Below are positions 9,032 through 18,267 of a DNA stretch of 64,000 nucleotides, piece after piece. The translations under genes and the position numbers were made by a program. The notes beneath the pieces are model-generated. The model made no database searches and was not told the DNA's origin. It was given only the letters and a program-made list of their open reading frames with translations. This stretch comes from Wolinella succinogenes DSM 1740 (GTDB lineage: Bacteria > Campylobacterota > Campylobacteria > Campylobacterales > Helicobacteraceae), in the NCBI RefSeq assembly GCF_000196135.1, contig NC_005090.1, positions 568,001-632,000 of the forward strand. The letters are read 5' to 3'. The stretch's first letter is position 1; every line of letters begins with the position of its first letter.

Positions 9032-9049
9032 AAGAAGAAGGGGAAATCA

Positions 9050-11386
9050 ATGGGTCTGGTGAAAAAATCTTGGATTGCGCCTGGTTTGGCGATGCTTTTA
9101 TCAAGCGCTCTTTATGCAGCGGGAGCCTATACGGTCACGACCTCTTCGCTAAGCGAGGCGATTGAGCAAATTTCGGAAATTTCCAAAAAGCCCTACATTG
9201 TGGACGCGCGAATTTTGGAGGGCAAAAAGGCCAATCCCATCACGGGTATAGAGAATTTGGAGAAGGCGCTTGAGCTGCTTCTTGAAGGAAGTGGGCTTGA
9301 GGCGGTCATCCAGAGTGACACGATTGTCATTCGCTCCAAAGGAGGAGAGCCTGCAATGCTCAACACTATCTCTATCGCCGAGCCACTTTTGAGTGAGAAC
9401 ACGGAAGAGACTCACTCCTACACCGCACCTCGAATGCGCACCGCAACCAAGCTTGGGCTCTCCATCCGAGAGACACCCCAATCAGTGACGGTTCTAACCC
9501 AGCAGAGATTAGAGGATATGGGGGTGACCTCCTATCAGGATATGCTAGGCAGTGTCGCAGGAATCTCCCTCAATCGATGGGATGAGAGGATTTATCCGAC
9601 CGCTAGAGGTTTTGAGGTGGACTACTATCTAATTGATGGGATGCCCACCTACAACATCTCCGATTCGACCGCGGGTGATGTTGATCTCTCCATCTATGAT
9701 CGCATAGAGGTGGTCAAAGGGGCTAATGGCTTGATGACGGGGGCGGGGAATCCAGGTGTAGGACTCAACTTCATTCGCAAGCACGCCAACTCTAAAACCT
9801 TCAAAGGGGATGTAGAGGTCTCCGCAGGCTCTTGGGATGCCTATGGCTATCTTGCTGATGTTTCGGCGCCACTTAATAAAGAGGGGACGATTCGGGGTAG
9901 GTTGATTGCCAAACATGAGGATAAAAATTCTTTCATGGATGGATACCAAAAGAGCAATGATGTAGTCTATGGCGTTGTGGATATGGATTTGACGGAGACG
10001 ACCTACCTCTCCTTGGCGGGAGAGTACCAAAGGTTAGAACGAGATGGAATCCGATGGGGAGGCCTGCCCGCCTTTTATAGCGATGGCACAAGAACCAACT
10101 TTGATCGATCCAAGACCGTGAGCGAGGATTGGACCTATTGGAATAGCGAGACGAGAGCTTTTTATGCCGACTTTAAGCAATATCTCTATGAAGATATCTC
10201 GCTCAACCTCTCTTTTGTGGATCGAAAACTCTACAGCGAGACCTCTCTTCTCTATTTTGGAGGGACTGTGGATAGGGACACGGGCAATGGTCAAGGCTAT
10301 GTCTATCAATATGTCAATGACGCGCTCTATCATGAACAAAACATGGATGCCTATCTCTCTATCCCCTTGGAATTATCGAGACTAGAGCATGAGATTGTGA
10401 TGGGATTCACCCAGACGAGCTCCAAGCTCAAGCATAATGACTGGAGCATGAGTGTTCTTGCGTCCACTTTGGCGAGCCCAAAAATCAATCTCTACAATAT
10501 CAATGTTGCCAACCCCAATCTCACCAAAAACACCTCCGCCGATCCCCATAAAACCACACAAACAGGCTTTTATCTAGCAGGAAAGTTCTCCTTGGCGGAG
10601 GATTGGAAGCTTATTGGCGGGGCGCGAGTCTCTGATTGGAAATATAAAAGTGACACAGGCGTGGGGAATCGAGAATTCACCCATGAAGTCACCCCTTATG
10701 CGGGACTCATCTATGACCTCAATGAGAATCACTCCGTCTATGTAAGCTACACGGATATCTTCAAGCCACAAGATAAGAGGGGCGCAAGCGGAGAGTATCT
10801 CGACCCCATCGTGGGCAAAAACTATGAGACGGGAATCAAGGGAGAGTATTTTGATAAGCGTCTCAATGCCTCCCTTTCGCTCTTTAAAATCGAGCAAGAC
10901 AATGTAGCGGAGGAGGTTCCGGGGGTCTTTGCCCCAGGGACGACCGAAAAGGCCTATAAGGCTGCATCAGGAGTGAATAGCAAAGGAATCGAACTAGAAA
11001 TTAATGGAGAAATCACCGATGATTGGAGTCTAGGATTCTCGCTGGCCAACTTTGAAGCTAAAGACGCAGAAGACAAAAAGGTCACCACCACCTCCTCTCG
11101 AACCATGGCGAATCTTTTCACCAAATACACGATAGACAAGCTTAGCCTAGGAGGCGGAGTCACCTACAGAAGCAAAATTTACGCAGGAAGCGGTGTGACT
11201 GAAGTGATCCAAGATGCCTATATGTTGGCTAATTTGATGGTCGCTTACAAATTCGACCAAAGCATGAAGCTACAGCTCAATGTCAACAACCTCTTTGATA
11301 AGAAATATTATGAAGGAATCGGCTCTGATTCGATGGTCTATGGAGCACCAAGGAATGCGACCTTGAGTTTTAGGTATAGCTTTTAA
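9050..11386 (+). CDS. TonB-dependent transducer (siderophore or metal receptor with STN signalling domain)
   Basis: The outer-membrane receptor has 778 residues from the ATG at 9050, which follows AAGGGGA; a signal peptide begins immediately. After the signal (about 1-25) comes an STN domain (about 27-101: LSEAIEQISEISKKPYIV, GLEAVIQSDTIVI), which talks to FecR. The plug domain (TPQSVTVLTQQRLEDMG, VKGANGLMTGAGNPG) and the beta-barrel follow, ending in aromatic RYSF. Such transducers both import the ligand and switch on their own gene. The architecture is that of the FpvA/FecA ferric-siderophore group, but the presence of a NikL-like gene downstream leaves the metal open. Confidence 0.92.
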   Translation: MGLVKKSWIAPGLAMLLSSALYAAGAYTVTTSSLSEAIEQISEISKKPYIVDARILEGKKANPITGIENLEKALELLLEGSGLEAVIQSDTIVIRSKGGEPAMLNTISIAEPLLSENTEETHSYTAPRMRTATKLGLSIRETPQSVTVLTQQRLEDMGVTSYQDMLGSVAGISLNRWDERIYPTARGFEVDYYLIDGMPTYNISDSTAGDVDLSIYDRIEVVKGANGLMTGAGNPGVGLNFIRKHANSKTFKGDVEVSAGSWDAYGYLADVSAPLNKEGTIRGRLIAKHEDKNSFMDGYQKSNDVVYGVVDMDLTETTYLSLAGEYQRLERDGIRWGGLPAFYSDGTRTNFDRSKTVSEDWTYWNSETRAFYADFKQYLYEDISLNLSFVDRKLYSETSLLYFGGTVDRDTGNGQGYVYQYVNDALYHEQNMDAYLSIPLELSRLEHEIVMGFTQTSSKLKHNDWSMSVLASTLASPKINLYNINVANPNLTKNTSADPHKTTQTGFYLAGKFSLAEDWKLIGGARVSDWKYKSDTGVGNREFTHEVTPYAGLIYDLNENHSVYVSYTDIFKPQDKRGASGEYLDPIVGKNYETGIKGEYFDKRLNASLSLFKIEQDNVAEEVPGVFAPGTTEKAYKAASGVNSKGIELEINGEITDDWSLGFSLANFEAKDAEDKKVTTTSSRTMANLFTKYTIDKLSLGGGVTYRSKIYAGSGVTEVIQDAYMLANLMVAYKFDQSMKLQLNVNNLFDKKYYEGIGSDSMVYGAPRNATLSFRYSF

Positions 11387-11397
11387 GGGAGGTGAAT

Positions 11398-11712
11398 TTG
11401 ATTGATGGAATAAAGAGATGGTTAGAGAGTGAACCCAAGGGGAACAAAATCGGGCTCTTTCGAGCACTCATGGCGATCTTTGGAGGGCTCTTGCTCGCCT
11501 ATTTGGGTATGACGCTGGGGGTCTTTCTGATTCCCGGGAGTGCAGGGGAATCGATCATCGTTCCACTGCTGTTTAACACTCTGGCGTGGGCGGTGGCTTC
11601 GCTGTGGATTGTGCTAGCACCGACTCGGCTTGGGGTGTTGTGGCGCGCTTTAGGGAGCACGCTCTTTGTCTCCATCGCTCTTTTAATTCTCTTTTTTGGA
11701 GGCTTGGGATGA
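11398..11712 (+). CDS. Small membrane protein of the TonB/PepSY cluster (DUF3649-like)
   Basis: About 104 residues with three hydrophobic segments (AIFGGLLLAYLGMTLGVFL, LLFNTLAWAVASLWIVL, LFVSIALLILF). I use the TTG at 11398, because the strong Shine-Dalgarno GGGAGG (11387-11392) gives five bases of spacing; the GTG at 11392 lies on the Shine-Dalgarno itself. Small proteins of this kind (DUF3649/DUF3325 groups) sit between TonB receptor and PepSY genes in iron-uptake clusters of many proteobacteria. Their function is not known. The gene ends in an ATGA overlap with the PepSY gene. Confidence 0.72.
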   Translation: MIDGIKRWLESEPKGNKIGLFRALMAIFGGLLLAYLGMTLGVFLIPGSAGESIIVPLLFNTLAWAVASLWIVLAPTRLGVLWRALGSTLFVSIALLILFFGGLG

Positions 11713-13277
11713 CACAAGAGAAACGCGAGGGGCTTTTGAGGCAGAGACTCCAGCGAGTCCATGTCACGACAGGGATAGCGGTTTCACTCTTTATGTATGT
11801 GGCAGTTTTCTTTGGAATCTGGGCGATTTGGCTCCCCTATGTGCAGACATGGGAGCGACCCTCTCGCCATTTTGCAATGCCCTCGATTGAGACGATCGAC
11901 TATTCAATGATGATTGATTCGGTCTTGAGCGATCCTGATTATCCCACGATTAATGGTGTGCATATTCTCTTTTCCGGACACATGAACGATCCAGCCCTGC
12001 GAATCTCCGCCCAGTTTGCCGAGACTATCGTCTTTAATCCAAGCACGGGACAACGGGTCAAAGATGAGGGCGACCAATCGCAACTCGCCTTTTTTTTGAA
12101 CTCCATGCACTATGGGCGACCTTTTAAAATTTTAGGTTATTTGGTGTTTGGATTTGTAGCGGTAGCGGTGATGTTTTTGATTGTGGGAGGGTTAATGTTG
12201 GTCTATAAGGTGCGATACAAAAACCACCTCCAGAGCCTCCAGAGTCGATTCTCTAAATGGCATAGACGCCTCTTTTTGTGGCTCTTTGCTCCTTTTGTCA
12301 TTGTCACTATGACGGGAGCACTCATGAATATCGGCTATCTTAGCTCGCCTCCAATGGCCTACATCGCCTCTAAAGGGGAGACACACGACATATGGCGGCT
12401 CACTATGCCCATCCTCTTTCCCTCTGAACCCATCCGTGAGCGACAAAATGATGAGGTGCCCATGCTCTCTGTGAATGATCTCATCCTTAAAACCAAGGCT
12501 GTTGCACCTGAGATAGATCTCCAGCAGATCACACTTTATAACTGGGGCGATTCAAGCGCGAGGGCAAAAATTGAAGGGTATGACCCCTACAAACCTTTTC
12601 TCAATGGAATCTCCAATAAGCCAAGCGTGACGCTAAGCGGAGTGGATGGGAATCTCATCGCCCAGCACAAAGTGATGGACAAGCACTGGTCGGGACTTTT
12701 TGTGGATAGTGTCTATTTTCTCCATTTTCTTTTCGGGGTGAATGGGCTTGCGCGCACTCTTATTGCCTCTATCATGGCGATTTCGGCGATGGCGATAGGG
12801 GCGGGAGTCTTGCTCTATTTAGAAAAGCAGGCCAAGAAATTCCCTAAAGGGGTCGCCCCCTACCACTGGATGGGCAGGGTCTCTTTGGCGGTGATGGTGG
12901 GGGTTTTCCCTGCGGTGGGGCTTTTGTTTGTTTTGCAGTGGATTCTTCCTTTTGAGATGGAGGAGCGATTTTTATGGCAAAAGGGAGCGTTCGCTCTGCT
13001 TTGGCTGGGGACGCTCACTTGGTCTTTTTATCGCCTCAATGCCTACGAGGCGGCTAAAGAGCTTTTGAAGCTAGGGGGAATCCTCTTCATGCTCGCTCCC
13101 TTTGTCCATTTTTATGGAAGCGGCTTTAGCCCTGCGGAGCTGTGGCGCTATGGGATGGGAAATATTTTGAGCGTGGATGTTGCGCTCTTTGGGCTTGGGG
13201 CGATTCTCTGGTATATAGGAGGAAAACTTCCTTTGGACAGAGAGGGTTTTCAAGCCTTTGGGGTCAAAATTTTATAA
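11709..13277 (+). CDS. PepSY-associated transmembrane protein, putative periplasmic ferric reductase
   Basis: The protein has 522 residues. Membrane helices lie at about 20-42, 140-165, 190-212 and 335-360, with more in the C-terminal third. Between them are large periplasmic loops of PepSY type. Paired His residues occur in membrane segments (RVHVTTG, HRRLFLW, YFLHFLFG), as expected for a haem-binding or redox membrane protein. Proteins of this family in siderophore clusters are thought to reduce ferric siderophores in the periplasm (FoxB/PiuB type). The ATG at 11709 overlaps the previous stop, and the signal-anchor follows shortly after. It is followed by the NikL-like gene. Confidence 0.85.
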   Translation: MTQEKREGLLRQRLQRVHVTTGIAVSLFMYVAVFFGIWAIWLPYVQTWERPSRHFAMPSIETIDYSMMIDSVLSDPDYPTINGVHILFSGHMNDPALRISAQFAETIVFNPSTGQRVKDEGDQSQLAFFLNSMHYGRPFKILGYLVFGFVAVAVMFLIVGGLMLVYKVRYKNHLQSLQSRFSKWHRRLFLWLFAPFVIVTMTGALMNIGYLSSPPMAYIASKGETHDIWRLTMPILFPSEPIRERQNDEVPMLSVNDLILKTKAVAPEIDLQQITLYNWGDSSARAKIEGYDPYKPFLNGISNKPSVTLSGVDGNLIAQHKVMDKHWSGLFVDSVYFLHFLFGVNGLARTLIASIMAISAMAIGAGVLLYLEKQAKKFPKGVAPYHWMGRVSLAVMVGVFPAVGLLFVLQWILPFEMEERFLWQKGAFALLWLGTLTWSFYRLNAYEAAKELLKLGGILFMLAPFVHFYGSGFSPAELWRYGMGNILSVDVALFGLGAILWYIGGKLPLDREGFQAFGVKIL

Positions 13278-13293
13278 AAACAAAGGAATGGAT

Positions 13294-13779
13294 GTGAGAA
13301 GATTAAAAATCCTAGGAGTTCTCTCTTTGCTAGTCTCTTTTTTGGAGGCGCACACCCTGATGATGAATATCGCGAACAACGGAGATGGCACGATCACAGT
13401 GGTGGGAGAGTTTAGCACGGGAGAGCTTGCGGCTGGAGCGATGGTGAGGCTTGAATCGCTCGTGAGCGGCTCAACCCTCTTTAAACAGCGCCTTGGTGTC
13501 GAAGGAGAGCTAGCGATTCCTATCCCCAAGGAGCCCTACCAAGTGGTGCTTGATGGAGGGCCGGGGCATGTCATCGTCAAAGAGGGAATCGCCCCCGCGG
13601 AGGGATTTTCGATTCAAGTGAGTGAAGCGGGCAAAAGCACAAAAAAGCTCTCCGAGGCTCAAAGCTCAACAGGAGAGTGGAGTTTGTCCACGATGATTCT
13701 CTTCTCGCTGGCGCTAATGGGCTTGACGCTCTATTTTAGTGCGAGAAATACAAAAAAGCTTTTGGAATTTAAAGGGTAA
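13294..13779 (+). CDS. NikL-like periplasmic membrane-anchored protein
   Basis: About 161 residues. A signal peptide ends at FLEA, leaving a mature N-terminus beginning His-Thr-Leu. A beta-sandwich domain of about 90 residues ends in LDGGPGHVIVKEG, and one C-terminal helix (STMILFSLALMGLTLYF) is followed by a basic tail. The layout and the GGxGH motif match the NikL-type protein at the end of this window (VNGGAGH). NikL proteins belong to nickel or cobalt ECF transporters. Here the gene is instead the last of a Fur/FecI-type TonB cluster. The GTG at 13294 gives six bases to the Shine-Dalgarno AAAGGA; the ATG at 13288 is only one base from it. Confidence 0.7.
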   Translation: MRRLKILGVLSLLVSFLEAHTLMMNIANNGDGTITVVGEFSTGELAAGAMVRLESLVSGSTLFKQRLGVEGELAIPIPKEPYQVVLDGGPGHVIVKEGIAPAEGFSIQVSEAGKSTKKLSEAQSSTGEWSLSTMILFSLALMGLTLYFSARNTKKLLEFKG

Positions 13780-13786
13780 GGGGCTC

Positions 13787-13802
13787 CCCGCCAAAAGGCG
13801 GG
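13787..13802. terminator. Hairpin between convergent genes (NikL-like gene and acs)
   Basis: A perfect CCCGCC/GGCGGG stem with an AAAA loop lies in the 29 bases between two convergent genes. It reads the same way on both strands, so it may serve both transcripts. There is no clear T run on either side, so rho-independent strength is doubtful. Confidence 0.5.
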
Positions 13803-13808
13803 AAGGGA

Positions 13809-15773
13809 TTAGGCGAGTTGTTGGATTTTTTGGACGATAGCGGGGTCTTCGAGGGTGGAGGTGTCCTGCGTGATCTCTTCGCCTCTGGCGATAGAGCGGA
13901 GGATACGCCGCATGATCTTTCCGCTTCTAGTTTTTGGAAGTCCGGGGACAAAGAGCATCGTGTCGGCTTTAGCCAAGGGCCCGATCTCTCTTGTGATGAC
14001 GGCATTAATCTCTTTGAGGAGTTGTAGCTCTTCAGCGACATTATCCTCATAGCCGGGTTTGAGCACGATGAAGGCATAAACCGATTCGCCTTTGATCTCA
14101 TCCAAGCGGCTAACCACGGCTGTCTCGGCGACTCCGGGGTGCTTGGCGATAGCCGATTCGATCTCGGCGGTTCCGAGGCGGTGGCCAGAGACATTGATGA
14201 CATCATCCATTCGCCCTGTGATGGTGATGTAGCCTCTCTCATCACGAATCGCCCCATCTCCAGCAAAATAGACGGGTTTGCCGTTTTTCTTACAAGTGCT
14301 AAAGTAGCTCGATTCGTAGCGCTTGGGGTCGCCCCAAATATTGCGAATCATAGAGGGCCAAGGCTTGGTGATGCAGAGGTAGCCCTGCTCACCCGCAGGC
14401 TTTGGATTCCCCTCTTCGTCAATCACCTCTGCAAAGATTCCTGGCAAAGGCAAAGTCGCACATCCGGGTTTTATAGGGGTCGCGCCGGGAAGAGGGGAGA
14501 TCATATGACCCCCTGTCTCGGTCTGCCACCATGTATCTACAATGGGGCATTGCCCCCCGCCAATCTCGTTGTAGTACCAATTCCATGCATCAGGGTTGAT
14601 GGGTTCGCCCACCGTGCCAAGCACTTTGAGGTTGGAGAGATTGTATTTTTTGGGCTCCTCTTTGCCCTCTTTGTGAAGGAGTCGAATCGCCGTGGGAGCA
14701 GTGTAGAACTGATTGACTCGGTAGTGTTCGATCATCTTCCACCATCGACCTGTGTCAGGGTAGATGGGCACGCCCTCATACATGACGGTGGTAGCGCCCA
14801 TGGCTAGAGGGCCATAGACGATATAGGTATGACCCGTGATCCAGCCCACATCCGCGGTGCACCAATAGGTGTCATTCTCCTTCACATCAAAGACCCACTC
14901 CATGGTGGTCTGTGCCCAAAGGATGTAGCCTGCTTGGTTGTGCTGGACGCCCTTGGGCTTGCCTGTGGAGCCTGAGGTGTAGAGCAAGAAGAGAGGGTCT
15001 TCGGCGTCCATAGGCTCAGGGGGGCAGTGGGCTGATTCTAGCCCGATCATCTCGTTGTAGATGTAGTCGCGTCCAGGGACATAGTTGATCTCTTCTTTGT
15101 TGCGAATCACGATGAGCACCTTCTCGATGCTTGGGCAGGCGCCTTCGGCGAGTGCATCATCGACTACGGGCTTTAGCATATAGGGCTTGCCTCTTCTGTA
15201 GGCTCCATCAGCGGTGATGACGAGTTTTGCCTCGGCGTCAATAATTCGATCGCGCAACGCCTCAGCCGAGAATCCTCCAAAGACGACGGAGTGGATCGCT
15301 CCGATTCTCGCACAAGCAAGCATCATGAAGGCCGCTTCGGGAATCATGGGCATATAGATGACAACACGGTCGCCTTTTTTGACATTGAACTTGTTTTTGA
15401 GGAGGTTGGCGGTGCGCTTGACCTCGTAAAAGAGCTCTCGATAGGTGATGATACGAGAATCACCAAGCTCTCCTTCAAAGATGATGGCGGCTTTGTTTTT
15501 GCGAGTGTCAAGATGGCGATCGAGGCACTGAGCGCAGACATTGAGTTTGCCTCCGACAAACCATTTGTAAAAGGGAGCCTCGCTCTCGTCTAGTACCTTG
15601 GAAAAGGGCTCCATCCAGTCAATTTTCTCTTTGGCCAATTTCCCCCAGAAACCTTCAAAGTCCTCTTCCGCATCTAAGCGCAGGTCTTCATATTCACAGA
15701 GATTCTTGATACGGGCGGTCTTGGCAAACGCACGATTGGGTTTGAACAACTCCGTAGAATGGGTTTGGGTCAT
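13809..15773 (-). CDS. acs: Acetyl-CoA synthetase
   Basis: Acs activates acetate to acetyl-CoA through acetyl-AMP, allowing growth on or scavenging of low acetate. The 654-residue length is normal. The adenylate-forming motif [14 protein letters not shown] lies in the middle, followed by [10 protein letters not shown] and the YFAGDGA and [13 protein letters not shown] segments. Near the C-terminus [10 protein letters not shown] carries the lysine that is acetylated in regulated Acs enzymes. The gene is the last of seven same-strand genes with two sodium/solute symporters, 22 bases after the exonuclease gene, so it should be co-expressed with acetate uptake. Confidence 0.97.
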   Translation of the reverse strand: MTQTHSTELFKPNRAFAKTARIKNLCEYEDLRLDAEEDFEGFWGKLAKEKIDWMEPFSKVLDESEAPFYKWFVGGKLNVCAQCLDRHLDTRKNKAAIIFEGELGDSRIITYRELFYEVKRTANLLKNKFNVKKGDRVVIYMPMIPEAAFMMLACARIGAIHSVVFGGFSAEALRDRIIDAEAKLVITADGAYRRGKPYMLKPVVDDALAEGACPSIEKVLIVIRNKEEINYVPGRDYIYNEMIGLESAHCPPEPMDAEDPLFLLYTSGSTGKPKGVQHNQAGYILWAQTTMEWVFDVKENDTYWCTADVGWITGHTYIVYGPLAMGATTVMYEGVPIYPDTGRWWKMIEHYRVNQFYTAPTAIRLLHKEGKEEPKKYNLSNLKVLGTVGEPINPDAWNWYYNEIGGGQCPIVDTWWQTETGGHMISPLPGATPIKPGCATLPLPGIFAEVIDEEGNPKPAGEQGYLCITKPWPSMIRNIWGDPKRYESSYFSTCKKNGKPVYFAGDGAIRDERGYITITGRMDDVINVSGHRLGTAEIESAIAKHPGVAETAVVSRLDEIKGESVYAFIVLKPGYEDNVAEELQLLKEINAVITREIGPLAKADTMLFVPGLPKTRSGKIMRRILRSIARGEEITQDTSTLEDPAIVQKIQQLA

Positions 15774-15795
15774 AGGGAGGCTCCTTTGGTATAGA

Positions 15796-16407
15796 TTAAA
15801 TTTTTTGGTTTTGGGTGAGCTTTAGATAGATGAGCGCGCTAGTGATGGCATCTCCTAGGGCGTCATGCTGGGTCAGCTCAGGAAGTTTCAAATCCCTTAA
15901 GATGGAGCGCAGACGCAAGTCTACATGCCCTTCGGGAATCAATCCTATCTTTTTGTCGTAATAGATCGCCGACACCTCGATCATCTTTTGTGGCAAAGTG
16001 ATGCCAAGCAGTGGATGAATGATGCGGTTGATCAGGGCTACATCGAACTCCAAATAGTATCCGACTAGGGGACGATTTCCGAGAAAGTCTAAGAAACGGA
16101 GAGCCGCCTCCTCAGAAGTGATACCATTTGACACATCGCAAGCCCTGATATGATGGATTTTAATACTATCTATATTAATTTCGCCTTTTGGCTTTACGAA
16201 TAGTTGCAGTTTTTCACTGGTGAGGATTTTGTTGTCACGAATTTTCACGGCAGCTAGGGAAATGATCTCATCTTTTTTAGGGTCAAGGCCTGTAGTCTCA
16301 CAGTCAAATGCGACCAATTCGTTACTAAAATACTCATCAAAGAGGAAGCGGTAACGCTCATCCTTTAAATTTCTAAGTTGAATCCATTTTTTAAGTTTGG
16401 AGAACAT
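15796..16407 (-). CDS. DnaQ-like DEDDh 3'-5' exonuclease
   Basis: The protein has 203 residues. Exo I is [15 protein letters not shown] (Asp, Glu), Exo II lies in [15 protein letters not shown], and Exo III is HDALGDA, giving the full DEDDh set; catalysis is therefore expected. It is short and separate from any polymerase, so it is not the replicative proofreading subunit. Genes of this kind commonly stand beside CBS/DUF294 genes next to acetate-type symporters. Its start codon directly follows the stop of that gene, so the two are coupled. What nucleic acid or nucleotide it cuts in this context is unknown. Confidence 0.85.
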   Translation of the reverse strand: MFSKLKKWIQLRNLKDERYRFLFDEYFSNELVAFDCETTGLDPKKDEIISLAAVKIRDNKILTSEKLQLFVKPKGEINIDSIKIHHIRACDVSNGITSEEAALRFLDFLGNRPLVGYYLEFDVALINRIIHPLLGITLPQKMIEVSAIYYDKKIGLIPEGHVDLRLRSILRDLKLPELTQHDALGDAITSALIYLKLTQNQKI

Positions 16408-18243
16408 CTAGCTCACCATATTGAGCTTGAAATGGTGGGTGATGAACTTCTTGAATCGTTCGGTGATCTTGAATACATCGCGCAGAAGATCACGCTCGAA
16501 CTTGCCAAGCTTGCTTGGGTTGATGTAGTTGTCAGCGGGTAGATTTTTCTCATGTTTTTCGATTTGAATCTGCATTTTGATCTGAAGCAAGAACTCAAAT
16601 GCCTCTCTCAGCTCAATGGCAAACTCAGCACTCAGCACCCCGCGCTCCTCCAGCTCTCTGATTCGCTCCAAAGTATTGGTGGAGGGGCAGGAGTTTTGGA
16701 GGGCTAGAGAGCGAATCCCATGAACAAGGGGGAAGATGGCCCCTTTTTTAATGTCTAGCTCTCCCTCGTGCTCCTTGCTCTCGGTGACGAAGTTAGAGAA
16801 GAAGGAGAGAGGGGTTTCAAAAAGGGTGGTCGCAAGGGCAAATCGGGCGAAAAAGACCCCTTGACCTAAGGTTTTTTGGAAGATTTTTTGACGCAAGGTG
16901 TCCAAAAGTCTGGCATCGCCCCCCACGCAAGAGGCATCAAAGAGAATCGAAAAACGCATCACGCGTTCTCCGCTTGGCTCAAAAATCCACTCCTCCAACT
17001 CCTCTAGATATTGACTCAAAGAGCGTCTCCATGGGGATTGGCTTAGCATGATTCCTCCTGGGCAAGGAGGAAATCCAAGAAAGAGCAGGGCGTCAGTGAA
17101 TCGTTGCGTGAGCGATTCGAGATGATCCATTTCAAAGCCATCGCGCAGAATCAAGGCATTGTCTTGGTCGGTTCTTAGGGTCTGCTCGCCCCTTCCTTCG
17201 CTTCCAAGCACGATGAGGGCGGAGTTTTCGATCAACTCCTTGGGCATGAGAATCTCAAAGAGCCGCTTGTAGAGCTTGGCGTTTAGCTCATAAAGAAGCC
17301 TTGTGATTTCTCGAGTGCGCACTCCTTGGGCTTGGAGGGTCTTGATGAGCGTGAGGGTCTCTTTGGCCGCCCCCTCTAGCTCCTCTACGGTTTGGGCTTT
17401 TTGGATTTGGAAGTTGATGAGGTGCCCCTTGGAAGCGATGGAGCTAAGCAGATCAATTTGATCCAAGATTCCCACGATCTGCTTCTCTTTGCCTCTGGTG
17501 ATGGCTAGGCGCTGGATGTTGTGTTCGATGAGGCTTAAGAGCGCCCCAAAGAGAAACTCCTCTTCATCCATCGTGATGAGTCTTGGGGTGGCGATCTTGT
17601 GGGCGGGTTCGCTAGAGGGGAGCCCTTGGAGAATCACCTTTTCACGCAAGGTGGTGTTGGTGATGATTCCATGTCCCTTCTCAAATTTCACGATGAGCGC
17701 ATCGGCTTTGTGCTCGCTCATGATTTGGGCACACTCTAGGATGGAGGTCTCTGCCTCCACAATGAGAGCCTTTTGGAGTGGACACTCTTTGATTTTGGTT
17801 GCCATGAAGATGGAGATATCTTTGTCTGAACGCCGCTTTAAGAGAGCATCCATTTTCTGGGCGATATCATCGAGGTAGTAGCACTCAAAGGTGGCGTGCG
17901 TGCGGAGGAGCTGGAGAAAGGCCTCTTTTTTGATTCCAAAAAGGAGACTCTCTTCAGCGGCAATGAAGTCTAGGGCGTAGCTCCCCTCTAGAAGCGCACG
18001 CGCCTCAAAGCTATCCTTGGGGCCAAGGAGTGAGAGCCGCTCCCCCTCTTGGCTGGTTTTGACAAAGCCCTTGGCGAGAATGAAGTAGCGTTCTGGAGTT
18101 TCGCCTTTTTTGGCGATCTTCTCTCCCTCTTTGAAGTAGAAGATATCCGTTGATTGGGCAATCTCTTCTAGCTCGGACTTCTCCAAAAAAGAGAAGGGCT
18201 CAATCTGGGCTAAGAATCGTGGCGCATGTAGGGTCTCTAGCAT
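16408..18243 (-). CDS. cNMP-binding / CBS pair / DUF294 nucleotidyltransferase-like regulator
   Basis: The protein has 611 residues and no membrane segment. A cyclic-nucleotide-binding type domain comes first (about 10-135: FYFKEGEKIAKKGETPERYFIL). Two CBS repeats follow (about 150-270). The C-terminal half is a DUF294 nucleotidyltransferase-like domain with LIVLGSEGRGEQTLRTDQDNALI, which retains the GSxxRxE and DxD-like residues of GlnD-type uridylyltransferases. The family is regularly linked to sodium/solute symporters for acetate. It probably senses adenylates or a cyclic nucleotide and modifies or gates a partner. The target is not known, but the symporter encoded 24 bases upstream is the obvious candidate. 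Confidence 0.85.
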   Translation of the reverse strand: MLETLHAPRFLAQIEPFSFLEKSELEEIAQSTDIFYFKEGEKIAKKGETPERYFILAKGFVKTSQEGERLSLLGPKDSFEARALLEGSYALDFIAAEESLLFGIKKEAFLQLLRTHATFECYYLDDIAQKMDALLKRRSDKDISIFMATKIKECPLQKALIVEAETSILECAQIMSEHKADALIVKFEKGHGIITNTTLREKVILQGLPSSEPAHKIATPRLITMDEEEFLFGALLSLIEHNIQRLAITRGKEKQIVGILDQIDLLSSIASKGHLINFQIQKAQTVEELEGAAKETLTLIKTLQAQGVRTREITRLLYELNAKLYKRLFEILMPKELIENSALIVLGSEGRGEQTLRTDQDNALILRDGFEMDHLESLTQRFTDALLFLGFPPCPGGIMLSQSPWRRSLSQYLEELEEWIFEPSGERVMRFSILFDASCVGGDARLLDTLRQKIFQKTLGQGVFFARFALATTLFETPLSFFSNFVTESKEHEGELDIKKGAIFPLVHGIRSLALQNSCPSTNTLERIRELEERGVLSAEFAIELREAFEFLLQIKMQIQIEKHEKNLPADNYINPSKLGKFERDLLRDVFKITERFKKFITHHFKLNMVS

Positions 18244-18267
18244 GACTCTCCCCCAAAGGGAGAGATT

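Noticed and set aside
14139-14807. A 222-codon frame on the plus strand within acs
   Set aside because: It is the antisense of a well-supported acs gene, has no Shine-Dalgarno and no recognisable protein pattern. Similar long antisense frames at 890-1465, 9629-10030, 42358-42813 and 52172-52690 were left out for the same reason.
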